Shown: positions 17,401 to 24,250 of the stretch, in pieces | Layout of the letters: each line of letters opens with the position of its first letter | Position numbering within the stretch: position 1 is the stretch's first letter | Program-made: the position numbers and the translations under genes | The notes under the pieces: generated by a model | Seen by the model: only the letters and a program-made list of their open reading frames with translations | Database searches by the model: none | Told to the model about the DNA's origin: nothing | DNA from: Paraflavitalea soli | GTDB lineage: Bacteria > Bacteroidota > Bacteroidia > Chitinophagales > Chitinophagaceae | Assembly: GCF_003555545.1 (NCBI RefSeq) | Contig: NZ_CP032157.1 | Coordinates: 500,546 to 564,545, forward strand | Reading direction: 5' to 3' | Length of the DNA stretch: 64,000 nt

Positions 17401-17847
17401 TAAAATGTGTACACTTGATATCCAAAGCTTATTATAACGCAATAAAATTTCTCTATGCTCTTCCAGAAGCCTGCAAAGATCAATCTGATCAATAATATCT
17501 GTCTCTGTTTTTATAAACGGATGGAAAACTTCCACAATTTCCTTACGCAATGCAAACGACAAGGGTAAGGAAACAATTAGGATGTATCTTGAAGGATTGA
17601 GATCAATTACTTTCTGAACTTCTTTTTTCAAACTTTTTCTTAATGCCTGAATATCTTGATACCGCTTTGCCTGCCCGATTATTTTACCGTCATCTAACTT
17701 AAAATCCACGCCCTTGTCGGGACCGCCTTCTTGGGTAATCACAGTAAGTGAAGTTTTGCTAGTTGCATTTATACTCGCAGTGATGACATCAGCCACAAGG
17801 TGCTCAAACTCCAAAGGGGACAATATGTTGAAATCATATATTTGCAT
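14428..17847 (-). CDS. Mrr-type nuclease fused to STAND NTPase; candidate anti-phage protein
   Basis: 1139 residues. Residues 1-130 form a restriction-endonuclease fold of the Mrr_cat type: LSPLEFEHLVADV with E15, then KGVDF (D48) and GQAKRY (Q59-x-K61). A STAND-like P-loop ATPase follows, with Walker A GDPGIGKTT (K212), Walker B SIFFLDDF near 255-260 and a TTREY sensor-like motif near 295. The remaining ~750 residues are Leu/Lys/Tyr/Phe-rich helical sequence without recognised repeats and would be the target sensor. This nuclease-STAND-sensor order matches Avs-type antiviral STAND proteins (Avs4 carries an Mrr-like nuclease), in which a phage protein triggers oligomerisation and DNA cutting. 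It lies back-to-back with tRNA-Arg in AT-richer DNA, suggesting horizontal transfer. Domain calls are by motif; the defence role is inference. Confidence 0.72.
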   Translation of the reverse strand: MQIYDFNILSPLEFEHLVADVITASINATSKTSLTVITQEGGPDKGVDFKLDDGKIIGQAKRYQDIQALRKSLKKEVQKVIDLNPSRYILIVSLPLSFALRKEIVEVFHPFIKTETDIIDQIDLCRLLEEHREILLRYNKLWISSVHILQQLLVEAVSKAMGEVKWNSTGKEIESIADVQSYFVPTAYYQEGIDILEQRNVLIITGDPGIGKTTLARALCNYFLHHKKVQSVYCHQGINPPLYIPDRSKRSIFFLDDFLGSNIWQQSGINDISYFVRFVDDIIDGGHLLVMTTREYIYQQQKKFTPRLNTLDGFKSVIKLSDFSPVEKFDILLKNVNRTPLSLIAYESLKRNAISIIDSPGYNPKLIAEFIRTKHKDIESDYDWGYALYNFICSPNSYWESNFLELSAGSQLFLLCLFISNDPALHHSLLDTFRSVSRFRQISAPGFEADVFVKAVSELNDTFINVEIDTKTGEMAYSFSNTLIKDFLLHYLRSYDHNIEYLIKGAINSNQLFYAFTTREQDRLEIDFTETPSQGEKILLNYRLQELFIEKITTQFDQLTEIRIRKKIWDNGEVTFDRKNNKDNRVARLKKLIECFDIGLHRNWKIKQFALKQVKQFAIWEEDKHIYLHDDEFAEIPGLICLIYKEIKTPLKEVFDSFFYEIRSTSHFLNFYELRKIYKKEFDRYIVENRKDLIERLEHVIYNDITAHKGFWEQMEYTFSYYALNDLFDYIILDVYKKYNLTLIDRKWNAWIKTAGLSPRKMEKEKLLPPSPRRNGVSQYDNVVIAKRMNDFLPVAELVRLNRQKIHEWIEMNFPEQRIQLEALFASRKYLYKLSKFYYQLNSLVTYCLKLKLDIPEQKEQFIIGFIEAALHEFSVPEKEAIKQFSVISEAKNWSYFNARQFGEFTRLHACERSLLEKMVIYGVLVENNNWYCFLLKDMISLFVAEQFKSSKAKINQYLSSFKPDGIRDFPSVIPYLSSIDKADFHKYFTYPTISRFVQAVDSPDSEILIKQYFHYFNTFFTCRIFRGKMKCSFVFNDNQKTSDLFTYCNVRLSEHILKNFPYESAYFKNEVNDKRCASLLKYMEMKFIDYYNIPVSWIKGRKFWQLLAKTDLAELIQEEVNGLKLYLQNCQRSNDPAK

Positions 17848-17890
17848 ACCTTAATTAAGCTCCAACATAATCGGTTTAAATTATGTAATC

Positions 17891-18001
17891 TTAATTGATT
17901 TTATTCATCGGCCCAATTATAACCCCAGTGTGTGTACCATTGTCTTTAAAGACTACGTCTTGCATTACCCAATTCCCATAGAATGTTGCTCCAATGATCA
18001 A
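17891..18001 (-). pseudogene. Probable 3' remnant of an unidentified gene
   Basis: Between the two large leftward genes, a 36-codon open stretch has no ATG. It begins after a stop codon at TTG and reads LIIGATFYGNWVMQDVVF, then DNGTHTGVIIGPMNKIN and a stop. The composition is very protein-like (GATFYGNW, TGVIIGP), as expected for the C-terminal end of a decayed or recombined gene. No family is assigned. It may instead be chance. Confidence 0.35.
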
Positions 18002-18038
18002 TTATTTTTTCTTATCTGGTTTTCAAATGCTTTATTCA

Positions 18039-19352
18039 TCAAAGCCCAAGCAGCTTCTCAGTATAATCAACCATAAATAATGGAATGTTGATTAATTCAT
18101 CATCTTTTTTTAAGTTTTTTAATGAATACCGGATACGGACAGGCGGTTGATAAAGGTCGTTATAAACGGTAAGACTTTTACTTCGGATGCTTTCGTCGGA
18201 TTTTACTTCTATTGGAATGATTTCATTCTTTACCTGAATTATGAAATCTACTTCTGCCTGGTTTCCCGATGTCCAGTAACGGGGTGTGCCCTCGAAACTC
18301 GCGATAAGATGTTGTAAAATATAATTTTCACTTAATGCACCTTTAAACTCTGTAAATAGCCGGTTTCCCTCCCTTATTGCTACCGGATCCAAAAATGAAA
18401 GCCTACGTAACAATCCCACATCGATTAAATAAAGCTTGAATGCCGAAAGATCATCATAGGCCGAAAGTGGCAAACCGGGCTTTGATATCCGGAAAATTCG
18501 GTGTATTAATCCTGCATGTGAAAGCCAGAGCAATGCATCTTCGTATTCACGGGCACGAGCACCGTTTTTTACAGACTGATATAGAAATTTTTTATTATCC
18601 CTCGCTAACTGAGAGGGAATTGAAGACCAAAGATGATTGATTTTAGGAATATCTTTATTTTCTGCATGCTTTGAAAAATCAAGGGCATAAGCATTGATAA
18701 TATTTTGCAGCACCTGCTGCGTTTTTGCTGTGTCTTGTTTTTCTAATAATGCGACTATAGCTTCCGGCATCCCTCCGCAAATAAAAAACATTTTTAATTT
18801 GTCAACCAACGGATGAAAGAAAATATCAGGAAGTGGTTCAATTTGATTAACGCTTTCTAAAAAGGAAAATAAGTGTGGATCCGCCGCGGACAAAAACTCT
18901 GAAAAACAGACTGGATTTAGCTGCAGAAAATCAACTTTTCCTACCGGAAAAGAGTTACCCCGTGACATCGTCACTCCTAACAACGAACCAGCGCAGGCGA
19001 CGGCAAATTCAGGAGCATTTTCACAAAAGTACTTTAGCGCATTCAGTGCATCATTGCATTCCTGGATTTCATCAAATATAACAAGCGTTTTTTGAGGTAG
19101 TATGGCTTGCCCATGAACCAAAGACAAGTTTTGTATGATACGTGGTACATCCTTTGTGTTTTCAAAGAACTGTTTTAGGTCTGGCTGTTCTTCGAAATTA
19201 AAATAGGCTACCGTATCAAATTCAGATGCACCAAAATGCTTCAATAACCAGGTTTTGCCGACTTGCCTGGCACCTTGCAATATAAGTGGTTTTCTATCCG
19301 GGGCCTGTTTCCAGGCAGATAATCTTCTTTGTATTGATCTTTTTATTTCCAT
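18039..19352 (-). CDS. AAA_14/DUF4143 family ATPase
   Basis: 437 residues. The N-terminal half is an AAA_14 ATPase: LILQGARQVGKTWLL (Walker A, K about 32), Walker B TLVIFDEIQEC near 92-102, an arginine/Asn sensor region around CAGSLLGV, and the family-typical FPVGKVDFLQLNPVCFSEFL segment. The C-terminal half is DUF4143, with YLIDVGLLRRL, LSENYILQHL, then YWTSGNQAEVDFII...IPIEVKS, a PD-(D/E)XK-like core (E-V-D and E-V-K) typical of this family. Members are abundant, often mobile and of unknown function; some behave as defence or toxin-like accessory genes. It lies in the AT-rich segment behind tRNA-Arg, downstream of a nested inverted repeat. The protein looks full length. Confidence 0.85.
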   Translation of the reverse strand: MEIKRSIQRRLSAWKQAPDRKPLILQGARQVGKTWLLKHFGASEFDTVAYFNFEEQPDLKQFFENTKDVPRIIQNLSLVHGQAILPQKTLVIFDEIQECNDALNALKYFCENAPEFAVACAGSLLGVTMSRGNSFPVGKVDFLQLNPVCFSEFLSAADPHLFSFLESVNQIEPLPDIFFHPLVDKLKMFFICGGMPEAIVALLEKQDTAKTQQVLQNIINAYALDFSKHAENKDIPKINHLWSSIPSQLARDNKKFLYQSVKNGARAREYEDALLWLSHAGLIHRIFRISKPGLPLSAYDDLSAFKLYLIDVGLLRRLSFLDPVAIREGNRLFTEFKGALSENYILQHLIASFEGTPRYWTSGNQAEVDFIIQVKNEIIPIEVKSDESIRSKSLTVYNDLYQPPVRIRYSLKNLKKDDELINIPLFMVDYTEKLLGL

Positions 19353-19361
19353 TTTTCACTG

Positions 19362-19405
19362 TTATGTGCTTTTTATGTGCTAAAAATCACATAAATGGCA
19401 CATAA
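19362..19405. promoter_or_regulatory. Nested inverted repeats (TTATGTG core) upstream of the AAA_14 ATPase
   Basis: Outer arms TTATGTGC (19362-19369) and GCACATAA (19398-19405) enclose inner arms TTATGTG (19373-19379) and CACATAA (19388-19394). The same half-site is present four times, twice in each orientation, starting ten bases before the ATPase start codon. This is the layout of a two-site operator and could serve autoregulation. Nothing else except the scrap at 19469-19564 and a terminator is visible in the gene-free stretch 19353-19669. Confidence 0.55.
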
Positions 19406-19468
19406 TTATGATAAAGATAAGAATTCTGATACCTTTTAATGAAGTAATAAGTAGTTAAGTTTTACTGA

Positions 19469-19564
19469 AACGCCTGTACTGTAGTCAATCCTAGAAGTCA
19501 TTCTATTGAAATAGAAGTAGATGGTCCCGGTGAACTCTATAACTTATTAAAAGTCAGAGTTTAA
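19469..19564 (+). pseudogene. Possible short coding remnant
   Basis: A 31-codon open stretch directly after a TGA, without a start codon, contains SIEIEVDGPGELYNLLKVRV before its stop. It is protein-like but very short. It is listed because a similar scrap lies at 17891-18001 and both sit in the AT-rich segment. It could be chance. Confidence 0.2.
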
Positions 19565-19628
19565 TCTTGAATAGCTGGCTAAGTTCCTCCCTTAATTGGT
19601 TTGAAGTAATTCCAATCCGGTTCACAAA

Positions 19629-19659
19629 AGCCTTTCAGCGATTGCTGAAGGGCTTTTTT
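19629..19659 (+). terminator. Strong hairpin terminator without an obvious gene
   Basis: An 11-bp stem AGCCTTTCAGC/GCTGAAGGGCT (one G-U) with loop GATT is followed by TTTTTT. It stands ten bases before the histidine-kinase start, with no intact rightward gene upstream. It may be the surviving terminator of a lost tRNA or protein gene, or act as an attenuator for the kinase. Confidence 0.7.
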
Positions 19660-19669
19660 GTTTGGGGTA

Positions 19670-22600
19670 ATGGAGCTTATCAAAAACTTATATTTGATAA
19701 TGCCTTTCAAGCAAATCCTTAAGCTGATTGTCTTTTTATTAACCGGGCTTTATAGCTATGGGCAACCTTCTTCGTTACTTTTTAGTCATCTCAATGTGAA
19801 TAATGGCCTTTCTCAAGGGGTAAATAATTGCATCTATAAAGACTCGCGAGGATATGTATGGATAAGTTCATTTGATGGGCTCAACCGCTTTGATGGGCTT
19901 GCCTGTACAGTTTACCGGGAAAACCTGCAGGATACCCTGGCGATACAAGGCACACTTTTTCTCAACATATTGGAAGATAAAAAAGGGAATTTATGGATAG
20001 GTAGCAATAAAGGCCTGAACTTTTACGATCGTATCCATGATCGTTTTCTTAACTACCTGTTACCCGGCAGAAAATCTGACGAACAAATATGCTCTCCATT
20101 CTATATTGATGATAAAAACAGGGTTTGGCTCCAGGCGGGCTCGGATATCTTTCGTTTTGATCCGGGCAATCAACAATACCAGTTACTGCATCATTTTGCC
20201 ATTCCGGGAAATCTTTTCATAAAAACCATTCCTGCAGAACAATTCCACCAGCTAGAACAATTATATACGATTGTCAATAACTCACCTGAAGTATACAAAG
20301 GGAACATTAACCAAAATAGCATACAATGGACGCCATTGATTGGTTTATTGCCGGTATCAGATCTGCATTTCAATACATTGCTTCCTGCTCCGGCCGGATT
20401 ATGGATTGGCAGCAATGCAGGGGTCTTATTTTATGATCAGGGACGCATTCAATTCCGGCTTGATCGTTTTGGAAATGAAGAAGCCAGGGATGTGACCACC
20501 TTATTATTGGATAAGAATAGCATGCTGTGGTTTGGCACCAGGAGGCAAGGTCTTTTTGTAGCGGATACACAACAAAAAATAATAAGGAACCATTATATTT
20601 CTTCTGCCCTTAACGCTTATTCAATTTCGGGTAATCAGTTACAATATTTATACACTGATCAGGAAAATCATCTTTGGGCATCTGTGTGGGGCAAGGGAGT
20701 AGATTATGTGAGCCTGGATAAATTTCGTTTTCATCATCATCTTACCAACGAAGATGCGGTTGAATATGGGATAGATAATTTTATACGAAGCATTATTGAA
20801 ACAGATGATCACCAGTTTTGGTGCGGCACTCAATCAGACGGCATACTGATACTTGATAAGGAGAAAAAACCAACCGGTAAAATAAAGACTGGTCTTCCTC
20901 CCGCTATTGAGCATTTATACAAAGACAAAAAAGGAAATGTATGGGCCGCTACTTTCTCGGGCTTGTTTGTCATTAATCCTGTGACGAAAAAAAATATAAA
21001 AGTTGCAGGTGCTGATCCCAATTATCTTCCGGCAAGCCATCAATTTAATTTTATCACGCAGTTGGCAGATGGTCAAATGCTTGCCTCTTCAAACGCCGGC
21101 CTTTTTCTTGTCGACCAAGAACGGGGGCATTTTTCCACCATTCCCGTAAAAGGAGTTCCTGGAAACGATGTTTACCTTACCAGTTTTTGTGATAATACAG
21201 GGAATATTTACATATCCAGGGCGTTTAAAGGTTTTATAACAGGAACGCTTCAGGGAGACTCCTTTACGATAAAAAAAGATTTCCCTTACAAGGCCACTAT
21301 AAAATGTTTTACTGAGACAAATGACGGCCATGTATGGATCGGCAGCACGATTGGCCTGATGAAATTTAATAAGTTGTCTTGTAGTGTCGATAAGATCTAT
21401 ACCACCAACGATGGGTTAAGTAATCAATACATCTATGGTGTTTTGCCGGATAATGAGGCGCTTTGGGTAAGTACAAATGCGGGTATCAACCGGTTGCAGT
21501 TATCCAATAACAGTATTAAAAGTTTCGATGCCGGCGATGGTTTGCAAAGTAATGAATTCAACACTTACTCATTTTGCCGGGCCACTGATGGAGAGTTGTT
21601 GTTTGGCGGTGTAAATGGATTGAATTCTTTTTCCCCATCTGCCATTCATAAATACCCTTATTCACCGCAGCTTCAATTGTCTGCGCTGCAAATAAATGAT
21701 GCAGTGCCTGCACCCGGGCTTAATACCAGTGAATTAAAAACGGTATCACTAAGGCCGGATCAGAACACCTTAAGCTTTCAATTTACTGTATTGGATTTTG
21801 CCAAGCCCGGTGCTAATAAATTATTTTATACACTTCAGGGATATGACAAAAACTGGATAGCAGCCAGTAATAAATCGTTGATCCGGTATGCCAACCTTCC
21901 CCCGGGCAACTATACATTGCTTGCAAAAGCCATTAATTCGGAAAAAGTAGAGGGCGTTGATATTTATAAGCTGCCAGTTATCGTACTGCCGCCTTTCTGG
22001 AAAACCTGGTGGTTTACTTTGCTGCTTATTCTGACAATGATACTGTTGCTGTATTTTTTTATAAGATCCTACCTGGAAAGGCAATTGCAAAAGCAACGCG
22101 CCATGATGGAGAAAGAATTGGCCATTGAGCAGGAAAGAACCAGGATGGCTTGTGAACTGCACGATGGACTGGGCAGCATGCTCAGCGGAATTAAATATTC
22201 TTTTTCAGCTATGAAAAACCAATTGGATCTGAACGAAAGCCAGCAAGTGATGTTCCACTCCAATATTGATAAATTAAATGAATCCATAATCGAGTTGCGT
22301 AATATAACGCATAGTATGGCTTCTGATAGCTTATTAAAATATGGTCTTGATAATTCGCTTCGTGATTACTGCAACAACATGAGCCAGCCGGGGGAATTGG
22401 ATATTTCTTTTAAAGCGCTGCATACAGAAAAGGTGAAGTTAAGCGAAGAACAATCTTTCCATATTTTCAGGATTATGCAGGAACTGTTACAAAACATTGT
22501 AAAACATGCCGGTGCAGCTCATGCAATTGTGCAGATCAGTTACCATGACAGGAAACTCTATATTGCCGTGGAAGACGATGGAAACGGGTTTGACATGAAT

Positions 22601-22741
22601 AGTACGGTACGTAAAGATGGGATGGGGCTGAAGAATATAGAAAGCCGGATAAAAATTTTAAAAGGCAGAATGGATTACCAGACAGCCCCATCCAAAGGAA
22701 CTTCGGTGCTTATTGAAATACCCTGTAAAGAAAACAGGTAG
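19670..22741 (+). CDS. Periplasmic beta-propeller sensor histidine kinase (HisKA_3 type)
   Basis: 1023 residues from ATG 19670; ATG 19700 (MPFKQILKLIVFLLTG) gives a tidier signal peptide. The periplasmic part is a two-component-regulator propeller with repeated blades (GNLWIGSNKGLNFYD, HLWASVWGKGVDY, GNVWAATFSGLFVIN, GHVWIGSTIGLMKFN), then a Y_Y_Y domain (LPPGNYTLLAKA). One TM helix (WWFTLLLILTMILLLYFF, about 775-795) leads to a NarL-type kinase. The phospho-acceptor His is in ELHDGLG (about residue 831), the N-box in LLQNIVKHAG (about 940) and the G-box in GMGLKNI. Unlike hybrid systems (HTCS) there is no receiver or DNA-binding domain, and no response regulator gene is adjacent. Such propellers usually sense oligosaccharides; its partner is unknown. 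Confidence 0.88.
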   Translation: MELIKNLYLIMPFKQILKLIVFLLTGLYSYGQPSSLLFSHLNVNNGLSQGVNNCIYKDSRGYVWISSFDGLNRFDGLACTVYRENLQDTLAIQGTLFLNILEDKKGNLWIGSNKGLNFYDRIHDRFLNYLLPGRKSDEQICSPFYIDDKNRVWLQAGSDIFRFDPGNQQYQLLHHFAIPGNLFIKTIPAEQFHQLEQLYTIVNNSPEVYKGNINQNSIQWTPLIGLLPVSDLHFNTLLPAPAGLWIGSNAGVLFYDQGRIQFRLDRFGNEEARDVTTLLLDKNSMLWFGTRRQGLFVADTQQKIIRNHYISSALNAYSISGNQLQYLYTDQENHLWASVWGKGVDYVSLDKFRFHHHLTNEDAVEYGIDNFIRSIIETDDHQFWCGTQSDGILILDKEKKPTGKIKTGLPPAIEHLYKDKKGNVWAATFSGLFVINPVTKKNIKVAGADPNYLPASHQFNFITQLADGQMLASSNAGLFLVDQERGHFSTIPVKGVPGNDVYLTSFCDNTGNIYISRAFKGFITGTLQGDSFTIKKDFPYKATIKCFTETNDGHVWIGSTIGLMKFNKLSCSVDKIYTTNDGLSNQYIYGVLPDNEALWVSTNAGINRLQLSNNSIKSFDAGDGLQSNEFNTYSFCRATDGELLFGGVNGLNSFSPSAIHKYPYSPQLQLSALQINDAVPAPGLNTSELKTVSLRPDQNTLSFQFTVLDFAKPGANKLFYTLQGYDKNWIAASNKSLIRYANLPPGNYTLLAKAINSEKVEGVDIYKLPVIVLPPFWKTWWFTLLLILTMILLLYFFIRSYLERQLQKQRAMMEKELAIEQERTRMACELHDGLGSMLSGIKYSFSAMKNQLDLNESQQVMFHSNIDKLNESIIELRNITHSMASDSLLKYGLDNSLRDYCNNMSQPGELDISFKALHTEKVKLSEEQSFHIFRIMQELLQNIVKHAGAAHAIVQISYHDRKLYIAVEDDGNGFDMNSTVRKDGMGLKNIESRIKILKGRMDYQTAPSKGTSVLIEIPCKENR

Positions 22742-22768
22742 GAGTATTTTAGTAGCGCGATCTGCGGA

Positions 22769-24229
22769 TCAACCGGGGTTCAGCTCCCAGCCACTGCGGT
22801 ATTGCCTTTTCACAAATTGGTTAACGGCATCAAAATTAGTTACTTTCATATTTTCATTATCCCATAGGTACTTGATATATCTCCCCGGGAAACCGGCTTT
22901 ACCATCTGCTTTGTTCACCTGTAAGTTATATCCACGTATGGCCAGGTTGGCGATCAGCAGGGCCTCTGTCAAGGGGCCTGCGGTCTCAAAAGGAGCGCTA
23001 AGTTCCTTTTTGCCATAACCTGCAATAGCGGCTTCCACCCATTGCGCATAATGGCCCTGGGCTCCATTGGGAACGCGTTCAAGGGTTTGCTTTACCTTTA
23101 CTTCCTGGTTGCGGCTGAGCGGAAGCAGGCGCGGATCTGCGCTGTAGGTTCCGGCCATCATCTTTCCTTTCGTGCCAATGAAAAGTGTTCCATTCCTGCC
23201 ATCACCAAACAGTTCATCAGGTCCTAATTCATCCGGGCGTGTAGGTTGAATACCGCCGTCCATCCAATGCATCACTACATCGCCTTTTGTTTTTGTGGTC
23301 TTCGGAAAGGTCAGCGTTACATGACTGGATGGGGGACAGCTTTCGGGGAAGAAGCCTTCTTTCATGGCATCTACATATACAGTGCCCACAGTAGCTTGTA
23401 CATCTTTGGCATGGGTAAGGCCCAGTACCCTGAAGGGCGCTTCCATCAGGTGACAACCCATATCGCCCAATGCGCCGGTGCCATAATCCCACCAGCCACG
23501 CCAGTTAAAGGGCACCAGCTTTTCTATATAGTCCTTGGCCGGAGCCGTACCGAGCCAAAGATCCCAATTCAGTTCTTTCGGTATGGGGGCTTTTGTACTG
23601 GGCCAGGGAATACCTTGCGGCCACACAGGGCGGTTGGTCCAGCAGTAAACAGTATGCACATCGCCGATCACACCGGCATCAAACCATTCTTTCAACTGAC
23701 GTGTACCATCGTTGGAGGCACCCTGGTTGCCCATCTGGGTAACCACTTTGTATCTTTTGGCAGCCTGGGTCAATATCCTTGCTTCATAAATATCGTGGGT
23801 CAATGGCTTTTGTACATATACATGCTTGTTCAATTGCATGGCTGCCAGGGTGGCCACTGCGTGGGTATGATCGGGTGTCGATATAGATACGGCATCAAAA
23901 TTCTTGTGTTCTTTCTCATACATTTCCCGCCAGTCTTTATAGTATTTGGCTTTGGGAAAAGCCTTCACTGTTGTTGCTGCGCGGGCATCGTCCACATCAC
24001 AAAGAAATGGGATCTCAGCTTTGCCACTTTTATAGAACATGGCAATGTCGGATTCTCCTTTACCACCAACGCCTACACTGGCAATCAGCAATTTGTCGCT
24101 GGGCGCAATATATCCTTTGCCGCCCAGTACATGGCGGGGAACGATCCAGAAGCCGGCAGCGGCGAGGGATGTCTGTTTAATGAAGTTTCTACGGCTGTTG
24201 ACTGGTTTATTGTTTTTATGCATGGTCAT
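22769..24229 (-). CDS. Tat-exported Gfo/Idh/MocA family oxidoreductase
   Basis: 486 residues. The N-terminus carries a twin-arginine signal (SRRNFIKQTSLAAAGFWIV), so export as a folded, cofactor-bound enzyme is expected. The Rossmann fold begins LLIASVGVGGKGESD, and the VYVQKPLTHD strand is the family's (E)KP motif with the catalytic-region Lys. The substrate domain contains the W-x-x-WWDYGTGALGDMGCH segment typical of Bacteroidota exported members. These NAD(P)-dependent enzymes oxidise or reduce sugars, including C3 oxidation to keto-glycosides or alpha-retaining glycosidase-like reactions (GH109). It is last of the leftward utilization locus, 21 bases after the beta-helix/TIM fusion gene, so it is probably co-transcribed from the FecR-proximal promoter. 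Confidence 0.88.
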   Translation of the reverse strand: MTMHKNNKPVNSRRNFIKQTSLAAAGFWIVPRHVLGGKGYIAPSDKLLIASVGVGGKGESDIAMFYKSGKAEIPFLCDVDDARAATTVKAFPKAKYYKDWREMYEKEHKNFDAVSISTPDHTHAVATLAAMQLNKHVYVQKPLTHDIYEARILTQAAKRYKVVTQMGNQGASNDGTRQLKEWFDAGVIGDVHTVYCWTNRPVWPQGIPWPSTKAPIPKELNWDLWLGTAPAKDYIEKLVPFNWRGWWDYGTGALGDMGCHLMEAPFRVLGLTHAKDVQATVGTVYVDAMKEGFFPESCPPSSHVTLTFPKTTKTKGDVVMHWMDGGIQPTRPDELGPDELFGDGRNGTLFIGTKGKMMAGTYSADPRLLPLSRNQEVKVKQTLERVPNGAQGHYAQWVEAAIAGYGKKELSAPFETAGPLTEALLIANLAIRGYNLQVNKADGKAGFPGRYIKYLWDNENMKVTNFDAVNQFVKRQYRSGWELNPG

Positions 24230-24250
24230 AAACGATGATGGTTTACTGAA

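Noticed and set aside
19509-19627. tRNA-like element (GTGAACT pairing with GGTTCAC, and a GGTTTGAA segment) before the stray terminator
   Set aside because: The acceptor-like ends pair, but span ~96 bases and no D-arm or anticodon arm can be formed. At most a decayed remnant.
23246-24238. 330-codon rightward open frame
   Set aside because: Antisense shadow of the Gfo/Idh/MocA oxidoreductase. No domain signature.
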